The translations under genes and the position numbers were made by a program. A stretch of DNA of 42,068 nucleotides, from contig NZ_JALUYR010000017.1 in assembly GCF_027012695.1 (NCBI RefSeq), positions 1 through 42,068 on the forward strand, written 5' to 3'. The DNA comes from Thermococcus sp. (GTDB taxonomy: Archaea; Methanobacteriota_B; Thermococci; Thermococcales; Thermococcaceae). Positions 26,061 through 34,472 of this stretch are shown in pieces (position 1 is the stretch's first letter; every line of letters starts with the position of its first letter). The notes under the pieces are model-generated. The model was given only the letters and a program-made list of their open reading frames with translations. It had not been told where the DNA came from and made no database searches.

Positions 26061-26093
26061 GGTATCACCGGATTGTTTGTCATCCGTTCAACT

Positions 26094-26101
26094 TTTATAA
26101 A
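26094..26101. promoter_or_regulatory. Palindromic TATA box shared by two divergent genes
   Basis: TTTATAAA reads the same on both strands. On the plus strand it predicts a start near 26122 for the JAMM gene (ATG 26123, probably leaderless); on the minus strand a start near 26072 for the 49-aa gene (ATG 26060). Direction would be set by the flanking BRE sequences. Confidence 0.5.
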
Positions 26102-26122
26102 CCTACCGGGGGAGTTTTTGGT

Positions 26123-26521
26123 ATGTACCTGATAATTCGACAGGAGTATTTAAGCTCAGTTATCAAAAAGGCGAAAAAGAGCCCCATCGAGATCTGTGGT
26201 CTTCTCCTCGGGAGGCGAGGGGAAGATACATTCAGGGTCGAGGAAGTTCACTTCATCACCAATAGACTGAACTCCCCCGCGGGTTTTGAGATGGATCCCC
26301 TGGAGATGGTCAGGGCCATAGACGGGGCGGAAAAGAGAGGGATCGAAGTCGTGGGCATCTTCCACTCACACACCAGGTGTCCGCCGAGGCCGAGCGGGAG
26401 GGACTTGAGGGGGATGGAACTCTGGCCGGTTGTCTGGCTGATAGTGGACAGAGAAAGAAACTACGGGGCGTACGTCCTCAGGAACGGAAGGGTGGAGAAA
26501 GTAGATGTGAAAATTGTTTAG
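26123..26521 (+). CDS. JAMM/MPN+ metalloprotease, SAMP deconjugase-like
   Basis: 132 aa consisting of one JAMM domain. All zinc and catalytic residues are present: Glu in SPIEICGLLLG (about residue 23) and the motif HSHTRCPPRPSGRD, an exact HxHx7Sx2D (His, His, Ser, Asp). Size and motif match the P. furiosus JAMM1 type, a zinc isopeptidase that removes ubiquitin-like SAMP proteins and can process them for sulfur transfer. A shared TATA box at 26094-26101 is upstream. The mobB-like gene converges with a 4-nt overlap. SAMP proteins themselves are not encoded nearby. Confidence 0.9.
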   Translation: MYLIIRQEYLSSVIKKAKKSPIEICGLLLGRRGEDTFRVEEVHFITNRLNSPAGFEMDPLEMVRAIDGAEKRGIEVVGIFHSHTRCPPRPSGRDLRGMELWPVVWLIVDRERNYGAYVLRNGRVEKVDVKIV

Positions 26522-27252
26522 TCGTCCCTTATCACGATCTCGATCTTTCTCCCCTCGCGGTAGCCCTTCATGGACGAGAGCATGCCTTTTATCGTCTTCT
26601 CCACGAGTTCCTGTACCCAGTCCTTCATCGGGAGAACCTGGCCGTCAATCTTAACGGTTACCTTCGGCTTTGAACTCAGGATTACACAGTCTTTCAGCGT
26701 TTTTTCACCGGCAACTATCATCCTCGCCATTTCAGAGCACTTGAAGCCGCACATGCCGCAGTCTATGTTGGGCAGCATGAAGGCGCGCTTCTCCACGAGG
26801 TCGGCGAGCTTCTCGGGCTCTTTAGTCGCGTCTATAACCGGGAGACCGTATATCTCTTCCATTCCCCTTCCGGCGATAACACCGCTCACCGCTATGGCAA
26901 GGCCGTCGTTGAGCTCCCTTACATCTTCCTCGTTCCTCGCGCATATCACCTTGGGCACGTGCTGGACGCTTTTGAAACCCTCCAGGAGGAGGAAGTCAGC
27001 GTTGACCATCGAGAAGAGGGCGTTGATGTCCTTCGCCCTGAAGAGGAGCGCATCAGTATCGTTCGCCCTCACTACAACAGAATCCGCCACCCGGGAGAAA
27101 CGCCAGGTATCAGTTCCCTCCCTGTCAAAGCTTGCATGCATGCTCTTGGCTATCGCCACGCGATAGCCGCGCTCCTTGAGAACCCTTGCGACGGCTTCGA
27201 CCGTTGTTGTCTTACCGCTCTTTTTAAAGCCTACAAAGGCCACCGCCCTCAT
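26518..27252 (-). CDS. mobB: MobB-like GTPase with C-terminal Fe-S domain
   Basis: 244 aa. The N-terminal half is a MobB-type P-loop GTPase (FVGFKKSGKTTTVEAVARVLKERGYRVA; KSMHASFDREGTDTWRFSRVADSVVVRAND; LLLEGFKSVQHVPKVICAR), which helps transfer GMP or adenylate onto molybdopterin, in this group probably tungstopterin. The C-terminal part carries IDCGMCGFKCSEMARMIVAGEKTLKDC at about 165-190, a four-cysteine pattern like the small Fe-S domain (FeS, PF04060 type) of corrinoid-protein subunits and RnfB. This adds a probable [4Fe-4S] cluster absent from bacterial MobB. The LSm gene lies 9 nt upstream, so the two likely form an operon. Confidence 0.85.
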   Translation of the reverse strand: MRAVAFVGFKKSGKTTTVEAVARVLKERGYRVAIAKSMHASFDREGTDTWRFSRVADSVVVRANDTDALLFRAKDINALFSMVNADFLLLEGFKSVQHVPKVICARNEEDVRELNDGLAIAVSGVIAGRGMEEIYGLPVIDATKEPEKLADLVEKRAFMLPNIDCGMCGFKCSEMARMIVAGEKTLKDCVILSSKPKVTVKIDGQVLPMKDWVQELVEKTIKGMLSSMKGYREGRKIEIVIRDD

Positions 27253-27261
27253 GATCCCACC

Positions 27262-27477
27262 TCAAAGAAGCATTATCCAGTTCATATCCTCGATCTTGAT
27301 GATCAAACCCCTGGCCCTGTTCCCGGCTATGTCCACTACATCTCTCAGGAGTATGACTTCCTCATCGAAGTCCTCGAGGATTCCTGTGAACGAGTGCTCG
27401 TTGCTAACCGAGAGGGCGACGCGCTCCCCCTTCCAGCTCTCGAGGGTCTTGTCGAGGAGGTACTGCTTCTCGCTCAT
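27262..27477 (-). CDS. LSm-like RNA-binding protein
   Basis: 71 aa. The Sm1 half reads LLDKTLESWKGERVALSVSNEHSFTGILEDFDEEVILLRDVVDI and the short Sm2 half RGLIIKIEDMNWIMLL, giving the LSm beta-barrel that forms rings binding U-rich RNA. It is divergent from the standard archaeal SmAP1. ATG 27477 follows GGGGTGAGGGG; the open frame to 27498 begins before that site and is rejected. The mobB-like gene follows 9 nt after its stop. A TATA-like CCTTATAGG at about 27505-27513 on the minus strand overlaps the promoter region of the divergent gene. Confidence 0.82.
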   Translation of the reverse strand: MSEKQYLLDKTLESWKGERVALSVSNEHSFTGILEDFDEEVILLRDVVDIAGNRARGLIIKIEDMNWIMLL

Positions 27478-27539
27478 CCCCTCACCCCCAGAGACCAAAA
27501 ACCTATAAGGCTTTTAACGGTTTCCGGTTCGGTGATAGA

Positions 27540-28367
27540 ATGAGGTTCGTCACGAAGAATGAAGCCGTCAAGAGGTCTTTTCTTGAGGATTTGAAGGGGG
27601 AAGGGATAAGGTTTGAACTTGGCGAGAGGCTCTCCTACGAGACCTTCGTCGGGTACATGCTCGAGGGAACCCTGGAGGAGATAAGGGCACAGATAGACGC
27701 CATGGAAGGGGCAGACAAAGAGGCCCTCATGGAGGGGTTCACCTCCTTCAAAGAGAGCCTCAACCACATACTCGAGCACATAAAGGTTGGGGAGAGGTTC
27801 GACGTTCTCCTGAACGAGGGGCCCTGGGTCGCCGAGATTCTCGACCAGCTGACGAGGAACGGTGCGATAGATTATCAGGAGGGCATCATAAAGCTCAAGG
27901 ATGGAGTTGACGTCACCAAGCTCCGCTTTGAGTTCAAGTTCCCCTTCAACCTCGTTCACACCCCTGAAAGCGCCGAGAAGATAGCCAAGCAGTTTGCACT
28001 CACCGATCTGACGATGGAGTACGAGTTCGAGATACTCGAGCTCGAGATGGACAGGATAAACACCCTTGGTAAGATCGCGAGCAGGTATTTTCCGGAGGAC
28101 TACCTGCTCAGGGTTTACTTCGCCCTCGTCGGAAGGGCAATTCTCGCGAGCGAGATCCTCAAGAGTCTTGGCAGTGAGAAAGTGGAAATGAACGAACTCG
28201 TCAGGGCCTTCGCCAGGGCGGCGCCGATAGCGATTCCAACTCCGAAGGGAACCCTCGTCATCAACTACTCTCCCCGGGCGATAGAGGAAGTGCTGCGCCT
28301 CCTCAAGAGGCTCGGCTACGTTGAGATCAAGGCTGGAAAGGTCAAGAAGCTCAGGGACCTGGTCTGA
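27540..28367 (+). CDS. Soluble protein with likely C-terminal winged helix, function unknown
   Basis: 275 aa, rich in charged helices. After an N-terminal segment (RFVTKNEAVKRSFLEDLKGEGIRFELGERLSYETFVGYML) come helical stretches around residues 45-150 and a C-terminal segment INYSPRAIEEVLRLLKRLGYVEIKAGKVKKLRDLV that looks like a winged-helix module. No signal peptide or membrane segment is present. I do not recognise the family. A TATA-like GGCTTTTAACG at 27509-27519 predicts a transcript start within a few bases of the ATG, so translation is probably leaderless. The 3' end overlaps the convergent mptE gene by 17 nt. Confidence 0.7.
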   Translation: MRFVTKNEAVKRSFLEDLKGEGIRFELGERLSYETFVGYMLEGTLEEIRAQIDAMEGADKEALMEGFTSFKESLNHILEHIKVGERFDVLLNEGPWVAEILDQLTRNGAIDYQEGIIKLKDGVDVTKLRFEFKFPFNLVHTPESAEKIAKQFALTDLTMEYEFEILELEMDRINTLGKIASRYFPEDYLLRVYFALVGRAILASEILKSLGSEKVEMNELVRAFARAAPIAIPTPKGTLVINYSPRAIEEVLRLLKRLGYVEIKAGKVKKLRDLV

Positions 28368-29058
28368 GGTACCTTATCCTTGCCCTTCCATTCTTTTCAA
28401 GCCATTCCAGGAGCTCCCTCGCGAAGGCGAACTTCTTCCGCTTTGTCTCCCACACCGGGGAGTGATCCCTCAGAGAGGGCTTGCTCCATTTTCCGACGGT
28501 TTCTCCGAAGTCGAAGCCCACCAGCGTTATCTCCCTCGCTCCCAGTTCCTCCGCAAGGAAGACCGCCCTGTCGCCGTCTGTGAAGCCGCCGAAGTTGTAA
28601 ACTATGTCGAGCGGCTCGGTCTGACAGGTGCCGAGGATTCTGGAGAAGAGGGGCACGTAAATCGCCATCTTCTCGATGTTGTCCCCGTGGGCGTGGACGA
28701 CCATGAAAGAGCCTCTGTCGTTCGCTATCTTGAGATCCGGAATCCTGCCATCGAGGTCGGTGACGATTACGTCGGGTAAAATACCAGCGTCAAGCAGCGC
28801 TGAAGTCGCTCCATCCGCCGCTATCAACGTCCCATCGGAGAACTCGAATTCCTTCAATGCCCTATCGAGGCTCGGGCCTGCGCCGAAGACGTAAACCCTC
28901 CTCCCGATGATCGCGGCGAGCTCCTCCTTCAGGATGTAGTCGTCTCCTTCCAGAAGAAGTGCCCTCAAAAGCTCCGCCGCCTTTCTATCTTTCTCTACCG
29001 AGTACCCCATCTCCCCAACGATTCGCTCGTAGAACGGCTTCCAGTCCTCCCACCTCAT
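28351..29058 (-). CDS. mptE: 6-hydroxymethylpterin diphosphokinase, MptE type
   Basis: Archaeal enzyme that pyrophosphorylates 6-hydroxymethyl-7,8-dihydropterin for pterin cofactor synthesis. The 235-aa product carries the DUF115 pattern: VYVFGAGPSLDRALKEF, TLIAADGATSALLDAGILPDVIVTDLDG, VVHAHGDNIEKM, GTCQTEPLDIVYNFGGFTDGDRAVFLAEELGAREITLVGFDFGETVGKWS. This matches MptE closely and is unrelated to bacterial FolK. It starts 4 nt inside the end of the Mut7-C gene (ATGA overlap), so the two are co-transcribed. Confidence 0.9.
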   Translation of the reverse strand: MRWEDWKPFYERIVGEMGYSVEKDRKAAELLRALLLEGDDYILKEELAAIIGRRVYVFGAGPSLDRALKEFEFSDGTLIAADGATSALLDAGILPDVIVTDLDGRIPDLKIANDRGSFMVVHAHGDNIEKMAIYVPLFSRILGTCQTEPLDIVYNFGGFTDGDRAVFLAEELGAREITLVGFDFGETVGKWSKPSLRDHSPVWETKRKKFAFARELLEWLEKNGRARIRYLRPGP

Positions 29059-29519
29059 TTCTCTCCCCTCAGTCTCCTGTCAACCTCCACCATCTTCCTC
29101 CACTGTCTTCCGGGCCAGTATATTTGACCGCAGTTTTGACAGACGTAGAACTCGTCGTACTTCTCATAAACCGTTGGGGAGACCCTGCCCCTTACCTCTC
29201 CCTTCGAGACGGGTCTTATCGGGCCATTGCACTTCGGACAGCGGGCGTTTTTTGGGAACAGCTCTTTGAACTCAATCCCAAAGCGCATGAGCTCCCTCAC
29301 CTGGCCCTCAAGGGAGTTGGACCCGAGGAGGAAAGCTTCAGCGCCGAGCTTTTTGGCCCTCTCAGCGAGGCCTGAATCGCGCGTCAGGATTATCCTCCCC
29401 TCGGATAGGGCAACGCGGACTATCTCATCGTCATCCTCTATGCCGTAAAGGGTATCATGGCCGTAAAGGCGGAGCCACCTAGCGAGCCGGCCGAGCATCA
29501 TGTCCGCTATAAAGCGCAT
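29055..29519 (-). CDS. Mut7-C RNase-domain protein with zinc ribbon
   Basis: 154 aa. The N-terminal PIN-like Mut7-C domain starts MRFIADMMLGRLARWLRLYGHDTLY with the catalytic Asp in FIADMMLG, then DDDEIVRVALSEGRIILTRDSGLAERA. The C-terminal part has two CxxC pairs (CPKCNGPIRP and CQNCGQIYW) forming a zinc ribbon that ends WPGRQWRKM, typical of this family of predicted RNases. ATG 29519 is preferred; ATG 29525 is close, and a TATA-like ACTTTAACC near 29547-29555 would make either one leaderless. The open frame to 29579 is longer than the family. mptE overlaps its end by 4 nt. Confidence 0.87.
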   Translation of the reverse strand: MRFIADMMLGRLARWLRLYGHDTLYGIEDDDEIVRVALSEGRIILTRDSGLAERAKKLGAEAFLLGSNSLEGQVRELMRFGIEFKELFPKNARCPKCNGPIRPVSKGEVRGRVSPTVYEKYDEFYVCQNCGQIYWPGRQWRKMVEVDRRLRGEK

Positions 29520-29570
29520 GAGCATCGAGGGTATTAATCCAACCTGGGTTAAAGTGTTTCCGGTGGTGAA

Positions 29571-29826
29571 ATGCACCACGGCTGCGATACCCTGCTGAGG
29601 CGCTTCAACGAGTTCTGATCTGAAAGTTCACGGCCGGAAGTGACGCTGACCTGCCCATAAAGGTGAGAAATGCCCCTAAAAGCCCCCGCGAAAGGCGGAG
29701 CTTGAGGCTAAAATCGAGGAACTCGCGACCTTCTCCACTATCATCTCTTCGAGTTCCACGTAGTTGATGAGAGAGGATTCAGGCGATACATGGAGCTTCT
29801 CAGGGTGAAACCCGTTAAGGTCGGAT
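29571..29826 (+). pseudogene. Decayed ORF with intact promoter and start
   Basis: A good GGTGGTGAA site precedes ATG 29571 and a TATA-like GTATTAATC lies at 29531-29539. The reading frame MHHGCDTLLRRFNEF then stops after 15 codons. Coding-like pieces follow in other frames: ADLPIKVRNAPKSPRE near 29645-29692, KAELEAKIEELATFSTIIS near 29690-29750, and FEFHVVDERGFRRYMELLRVKPVKVG ending in TGA 29824-29826. Length and frame changes show a gene reduced by deletions and frameshifts. The family is not recognised. Confidence 0.55.
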
Positions 29827-29878
29827 GAGGAAGGATTTTAAGGGAAACTCTTTTATGGTCATAAAACGGGTGGTTGAG

Positions 29879-30628
29879 ATGCTCGTCTACTTCATCGGCA
29901 CCGGGGGCAGCGAGGGAATTCCGGCCCATCTCTGCACCTGCTCGACCTGCAACGAGGCTAGGAATTTTAGTTTCGCGCAGAGGAGGCCCTCAACTCTAGC
30001 AATAATCACCGAAGACAAAAAGGCCGTTCTCTTCGATGTCGGGACGGACATAAGGGACCTCCTCAACGTCCCGCTGGAGGCCGTTTTCCTGACCCACTGG
30101 CACCACGACCACATCTATGGCCTTTACAAGCTCCGCTGGATGGCGAGAAAAACGGTTCTGTACGCACCTGAGGGAGAGGCTGACGCGCTAATCCTGAAGG
30201 ATCCCAAGAACCTGAAACCAGAAATCCTCAGGCCCTTTGAGACGGTTGAGCTTGGCTCCCTCAGAATCACCTCACTGGAACTTAACCACAGTGTCGAAAC
30301 CCTCGGCTACCTCGTGGAGGAGGATGGAAGGAGCGTTGCAATCCTCTACGACACGAAGGGGCTTCCTGAGGAGACAGCGGAGTTTTTGGAAAGGAAAGCC
30401 CCGCTAAGACTCGCGATAGTTGACGCCACCTATCCCCCCGGAACCGACGACCCCTACCACAACAACGTTGATGAAGCCGCTGAGATGGGCCGTTCCCTTG
30501 CAGAGAGGACGGTTCTAAGCCACATCTCCCACAAGAACCTGCCGTTCCTGGAACTGACGGACTACGTGAGGAAGAGGTGGGGAAACGGAGTTCTGGTTGC
30601 CTATGACGGGATGGTATTCTACGTCTGA
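29879..30628 (+). CDS. PhnP-like metallo-beta-lactamase-fold hydrolase
   Basis: 249 aa. The N-terminus MLVYFIGTGGSEGIPAHLCTCSTCNEAR has the cysteine-containing segment (CxCxxC) seen in PhnP-type cyclic phosphodiesterases and related RNase Z-like proteins. The metal motif is THWHHDHIYG (HxHxDH), with further ligands in LNHSVETLGYL, YDTKGLP and SHISHKNL. It is likely a phosphodiesterase with two metal ions; the substrate is unknown. ATG 29879 follows GGTGGTTGAG; an earlier start at 29825 overlaps the decayed ORF and is rejected. The end overlaps the convergent gene by 10 nt. Confidence 0.88.
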   Translation: MLVYFIGTGGSEGIPAHLCTCSTCNEARNFSFAQRRPSTLAIITEDKKAVLFDVGTDIRDLLNVPLEAVFLTHWHHDHIYGLYKLRWMARKTVLYAPEGEADALILKDPKNLKPEILRPFETVELGSLRITSLELNHSVETLGYLVEEDGRSVAILYDTKGLPEETAEFLERKAPLRLAIVDATYPPGTDDPYHNNVDEAAEMGRSLAERTVLSHISHKNLPFLELTDYVRKRWGNGVLVAYDGMVFYV

Positions 30629-31485
30629 GGGATTCCAGTAATCTCTCTGGGATACTCAGAATACACGGCGAGGACTACCACCGCGGCTGTTTCCGTGTTG
30701 GTATCGCCGGCTGGTATGATCCTCCCATTCTCAACACGGTAGCCGGTTATTATTCCACCGTTTCCTGCTTGGAGGGAGGAGATCCTTTTGAGACAGCGTG
30801 AGTAAGCATTTCTGCCTTCCGCGGGCATTTCCAGTGCACGATGGAGGTATATGAAAAGGGCACACTTGTAGGTCTGATACGTCCCATCAAATGCCCTGTC
30901 CCTGAAACCGTTTCCGTCCCACATCGAGAGAAGCCTGGAATAGAGCTCAAGGGCACCCTTTTCGTTCCCCTCTATGAGATCGTTTAAAGCCCCGTAAACT
31001 GCCAAATCAGCGTAGGACTCCCAGTCGGTCATTATGCACGAGGTGTTAACAACCTCGTATTTTACCTCGAAGGTCGCGTTGAACTTCCGGGAATAAACCT
31101 TCCCCAGATTCTCCATCTCCATGCAGTAGAACCCGTCGATGGGCCTTCCGAGAAGAGGATCAACCTTTCCGTTCCAGCCCCCGGAGTAGTTCTCGTCAAG
31201 GTTCTCAAGGATGCGCCTCCCAAGCGGAGAACCGAGGGAAACGAGGGCACGCGAAGCCAAGAGGTTGTCGTTCGCTATGTAAATCGTCTCGTTGTCAGGG
31301 TAGGCTTTAACGGCCGCCCTGAGAAGGTTTGCCTCCGGAACGTACTGGGATTCGAGGAAGGAACGGAGCTTTGAGGAATTTAATGGATACTCCAACGAGG
31401 TCTTTGAAGTGCTCTTCCCATGCCACGCCAAAAGCCCCACCGTGAGCAGGACGATGAGCACGGATGCCTGTAAATACCTCCTCAT
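30619..31485 (-). CDS. Membrane-anchored exterior protein, function unknown
   Basis: 288 aa. One N-terminal hydrophobic segment (MRRYLQASVLIVLLTVGLLAW) acts as anchor or signal; the rest is soluble and rich in helix pairs (NLLRAAVKAYP, IYIANDNLLASRALVSLG, WESYADLAVYGALNDLIEGNEKGALELYSRLL, YQTYKCALFIYLHRALEM), which suggests an alpha/alpha-toroid fold as in glycosidases or prenyltransferase relatives. Three to four cysteines are present. No catalytic motif is recognised. It overlaps the convergent MBL gene by 10 nt and diverges from the nitroreductase gene. Confidence 0.7.
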   Translation of the reverse strand: MRRYLQASVLIVLLTVGLLAWHGKSTSKTSLEYPLNSSKLRSFLESQYVPEANLLRAAVKAYPDNETIYIANDNLLASRALVSLGSPLGRRILENLDENYSGGWNGKVDPLLGRPIDGFYCMEMENLGKVYSRKFNATFEVKYEVVNTSCIMTDWESYADLAVYGALNDLIEGNEKGALELYSRLLSMWDGNGFRDRAFDGTYQTYKCALFIYLHRALEMPAEGRNAYSRCLKRISSLQAGNGGIITGYRVENGRIIPAGDTNTETAAVVVLAVYSEYPREITGIPQT

Positions 31486-31549
31486 CGAAGTGAGTTAACC
31501 GAAACCGTAAAAGCCTTTTGGGAAAGGCTCAACATTCTACGGTGGTGAC

Positions 31550-32113
31550 ATGCGCGTTCTCGAGCTGGCGAAGAGGAGGAAGACCGTGAGGCAGTTTCTT
31601 CCCGACAGGCCGCCGAAGGAAGACATCCTGAAGGCGATAAAGGCCGCGAAGGAGGCCCCGAGCGGAATGAACGCCCAGCCCTGGCGGTTCGTGGTAATCG
31701 ACGACGATTGGCTGAAGGGTAGAATAAGGGAGGCCTGCGAGGCCGAGGAGGAGAAGTTCTACTCAAGGACGAAGGGCGACCTGATGGCCTGGCTGAACGC
31801 CAAGGGGTTCAGGCCGGAGAAGCCCTTCCTTAGCGAGGCGCCCTACCTCATCCTCGTCTTCGGACACACGAAGGTACCGTACTGGCTCCAGTCGACGTGG
31901 ATAGCCGTTGGCTACCTGCTCTTGGCGCTTGAAGAACTCGGCCTCGGCACGGTAACCTACACGCCGCCGAACCCGAAGCCGGTTGAGGAACTCCTGAAGG
32001 TTCCCTCAGAGTACAAGCTCCAGACGATTCTTCCGGTCGGTTATCCTGCCGACCCAAAGCCGAAATACGAAAGGAGGGAGCTGGAGGAGGTGGTGAGCTT
32101 CAACGGCTTTTAG
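31550..32113 (+). CDS. Nitroreductase-family flavoprotein
   Basis: 187 aa with the FMN-binding nitroreductase fold: LELAKRRKTVRQFLPDRPPKEDILKAIKAAKEAPSGMNAQPWRFVVI (FMN phosphate and ring contacts), IAVGYLLLALEELGLGTVTYTPP and ILPVGYPADPKP. It probably reduces a quinone, nitro compound or other small molecule with NAD(P)H; the natural substrate is unknown. The ATG follows GGTGGTGAC. The 3' end overlaps the convergent HAD gene of the histidine cluster by 14 nt. Confidence 0.9.
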   Translation: MRVLELAKRRKTVRQFLPDRPPKEDILKAIKAAKEAPSGMNAQPWRFVVIDDDWLKGRIREACEAEEEKFYSRTKGDLMAWLNAKGFRPEKPFLSEAPYLILVFGHTKVPYWLQSTWIAVGYLLLALEELGLGTVTYTPPNPKPVEELLKVPSEYKLQTILPVGYPADPKPKYERRELEEVVSFNGF

Positions 32114-32840
32114 CCCTCTCCAGCAGGTTCTCAACAAAAACCGAAACGTTCTCGACGTCCCTTCCGACCATAACGAAGTCAAAATCCCCGTATTTTCTCC
32201 GGTAGTTCTCGATGAAGAGCTCGTCGTTTAGGGTATCCCCAATGTAAACCCCTCTCTCGCCCCTAACAAGCCTCCACAGAAGGTCAGGGTTAGGTTTCAG
32301 GCCGAGTTCCCTCGTTACGGCTTTCTCAAAGCGGAAGCCGAGGATTTTCTCCGCGAGCCTAAGCTCAAGCTCGTTCCTTCCGGTTACAACGCCGATTTTG
32401 GTGATTTTCCCGAGTTCCTCAAGGAGTTCAGAACTTATCAGGGGTTTTTCCCGTTTCCAGAGGCCGGGAAAATCAAAGAGCCTGCCGGGATAGGCATTTC
32501 CGAGGTAAAATGTGTTGAAGACCCTCTCTATGCTCCCCCGGTGTATCTCGAAGCCGAACCTTTCCCGCACCCAGTTGATGCCCTCCCCCGGTGGAAACTC
32601 GTTGACAAGGTTCTCCAAGTCGCCGGAGAGGGAAAAGAGGATTAGCGCCTCGCTCACCTTGAAGTCATCACCGAACGACCCCTTTGAGCGGAGCTTTCTT
32701 ATCAGTTCAAGGTCTATCTTTCTCTCGACGCCGAACATTCGGAGGAAGTACTCCACTGTGAGCTTTACGGCCATGTCGTAGCTCTCGCTAACGTCTATGA
32801 GCGTGCCGTCTATGTCAAAAACGACCCACAACTCAACCAC
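32100..32840 (-). CDS. HAD-superfamily phosphatase, candidate histidinol-phosphatase
   Basis: 246 aa. HAD motifs: I FDIDGTLID at about residues 8-16, II VVTGRNE, III the Lys in GLKPNPDLLW, IV YIGDTLNDELF. A long helical cap lies between motifs I and II. It starts with GTG overlapping the end of hisC by 8 nt, so it is translated with the histidine operon. No other histidinol-phosphatase gene (PHP type or the HisB N-domain) is in the cluster, so this enzyme is the obvious candidate for histidinol-phosphate to histidinol. A HAD histidinol-phosphatase in a his cluster has been reported from Thermococcus onnurineus. Activity here is inferred from context. Confidence 0.85.
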   Translation of the reverse strand: MVELWVVFDIDGTLIDVSESYDMAVKLTVEYFLRMFGVERKIDLELIRKLRSKGSFGDDFKVSEALILFSLSGDLENLVNEFPPGEGINWVRERFGFEIHRGSIERVFNTFYLGNAYPGRLFDFPGLWKREKPLISSELLEELGKITKIGVVTGRNELELRLAEKILGFRFEKAVTRELGLKPNPDLLWRLVRGERGVYIGDTLNDELFIENYRRKYGDFDFVMVGRDVENVSVFVENLLERAKSR

Positions 32841-33837
32841 CCGTTATCTCCCCGACGGCCCTTAAGAAGGCCTCGTTCTCCCATCTCCTTCCTATGGTTA
32901 CCCTTATGTGTCCCTCCAGCCTGCCCGAGAGCTTTCTGACGACGATTCCCCGCCTTAGAAGTTCCTCGTAGGCGTTCAGTTTGACCAGTAAAAAGTTCGC
33001 GTCGCTTGGGTATGCCAAGTCACCGAGCTTCTTCCTGACCCTCTCGCGCTCCTCGATGATTTTCCTAACCCTCTTCTCAACCAGGTCGGTGTGCCTCAGC
33101 ATGACGACCATAGATGTCATCGTCATGATTCCGACGCTGAAGGGCGACTTTATCCGGTAGAGGGCATCCACTATCTCCTCACCTGCGAGCATGTAGCCGG
33201 CCCTAACCCCGGCCAGTCCAAAGGCCTTTGAGAACGTCCTGAGGATTATGAGGTTTTCGTATTCGTCAATCAGCTTCCAGAGGCTTCTTCCTGAAAACTC
33301 CGCGTAGGCCTCGTCGAGAACAACGGGCTTTCCGGTTTCAAGGACTTCAACTATCTCCTCTTCCGGCTGTAAATTTCCCGTGGGGTTGTTGGGGGAAGCT
33401 ATAAAAACCGCCCTTGCGTTTTTGGACTTCTCCGCTATGGCCCTCCCGTCAATCGTGAAGTCCTCCCGCAGGGGGACCTCAACGAGGGGAATTTCGTTAA
33501 GCTTGGCGTAGAAGCCGTACATTCCGAAGGTTGGAGGAGTCGTTACGATGTAGTTTCCATCAAAGAGCCTAACGAGGTAGCTGATAAGCTCGTCGCTTCC
33601 GTTACCAACGGCAACGTTTTTGGGTGAGACTCCATAGAAATCGGCTATAGCCTCTCTTGCCGGCATTGACGTGATGTGGGGATACCTGTTGAAGCTCATC
33701 TCCCGGAGTTCATCAAAAATCTCCTCCTTGACCCAGTCGGGCAGGTCGTAGGGACTTTCGTTCTTGTCCAGCCAGACCCTGTAGTTTCCCTCCACTACTC
33801 TGTAGGGCTGGAAGGACTTGACGAGCTCGCGAATCAT
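32833..33837 (-). CDS. hisC: Histidinol-phosphate aminotransferase
   Basis: PLP-dependent transamination of imidazole acetol phosphate to histidinol phosphate. The 334-aa product has [57 protein letters not shown] and the PLP lysine in [20 protein letters not shown], the usual class I order. It overlaps hisIE by 4 nt (ATGA) and the HAD gene by 8 nt. Confidence 0.96.
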   Translation of the reverse strand: MIRELVKSFQPYRVVEGNYRVWLDKNESPYDLPDWVKEEIFDELREMSFNRYPHITSMPAREAIADFYGVSPKNVAVGNGSDELISYLVRLFDGNYIVTTPPTFGMYGFYAKLNEIPLVEVPLREDFTIDGRAIAEKSKNARAVFIASPNNPTGNLQPEEEIVEVLETGKPVVLDEAYAEFSGRSLWKLIDEYENLIILRTFSKAFGLAGVRAGYMLAGEEIVDALYRIKSPFSVGIMTMTSMVVMLRHTDLVEKRVRKIIEERERVRKKLGDLAYPSDANFLLVKLNAYEELLRRGIVVRKLSGRLEGHIRVTIGRRWENEAFLRAVGEITGG

Positions 33838-34463
33838 TTCCTCCGCCTCCTCAATTCGGCCATAACTTCACCGAGGGAAACTTCGTTGTAAGCGAGGAGA
33901 ACGAGCAGGTGGTAGAGCATATCCGCTGTCTCGTAGATTAACCCCTCCCTGGTTTCCGCCACGAGGACTTCTACCGCCTCTTCGCCAAACTTTTTGTAAA
34001 TCCTCTCCCTGCCCTCTTTGAAGAGCCTCGATGTGTAGGAACCCTCAACGGGATTTTCCTTTCTCTTCATTATCAGCTCTTCAAGTTCCCTGAGGATTGT
34101 CAGGGAGTAGTCCATCGGCAAAACCCTCTCCGGTTCGCCGAGCTTTCTGTAGAAGCATGAGTAGTTCCCGGTGTGGCAGGCGACTCCTTTTTGCTCCACT
34201 ATCAGGAGTAGAGCGTCGTTGTCGCAGTCTATTCTAATCTCCTTCACCCTCTGGGTGTTTCCGCTTACTTCCCCCTTCATTCTAACCCTCTTTTGAGAGC
34301 GGGAGTAGTAGTGGGCGTAACCTGTTTCAAGGGTTCTCCTCAGGGCCTCCCTGTCCATGTAAGCCAGCGTGAGGACTTCTCCCTTGGTGTCCTGGACAAC
34401 AACGGGAACGATTCCACCGTTCTTCTCCCAGTCAACTTTTTCTATTAGCTCCTCAAGGCCCAT
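33834..34463 (-). CDS. hisIE: Bifunctional phosphoribosyl-AMP cyclohydrolase/phosphoribosyl-ATP pyrophosphatase
   Basis: Catalyses steps 2 and 3 of histidine synthesis. The 209-aa fusion has the cyclohydrolase domain first ([28 protein letters not shown]; metal-binding [27 protein letters not shown]) and the pyrophosphatase domain from about residue 120 ([49 protein letters not shown]). The order I-E is the common fused form. Nine nt separate it from hisF. Confidence 0.97.
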   Translation of the reverse strand: MGLEELIEKVDWEKNGGIVPVVVQDTKGEVLTLAYMDREALRRTLETGYAHYYSRSQKRVRMKGEVSGNTQRVKEIRIDCDNDALLLIVEQKGVACHTGNYSCFYRKLGEPERVLPMDYSLTILRELEELIMKRKENPVEGSYTSRLFKEGRERIYKKFGEEAVEVLVAETREGLIYETADMLYHLLVLLAYNEVSLGEVMAELRRRRK

Positions 34464-34472
34464 TCTACCACC

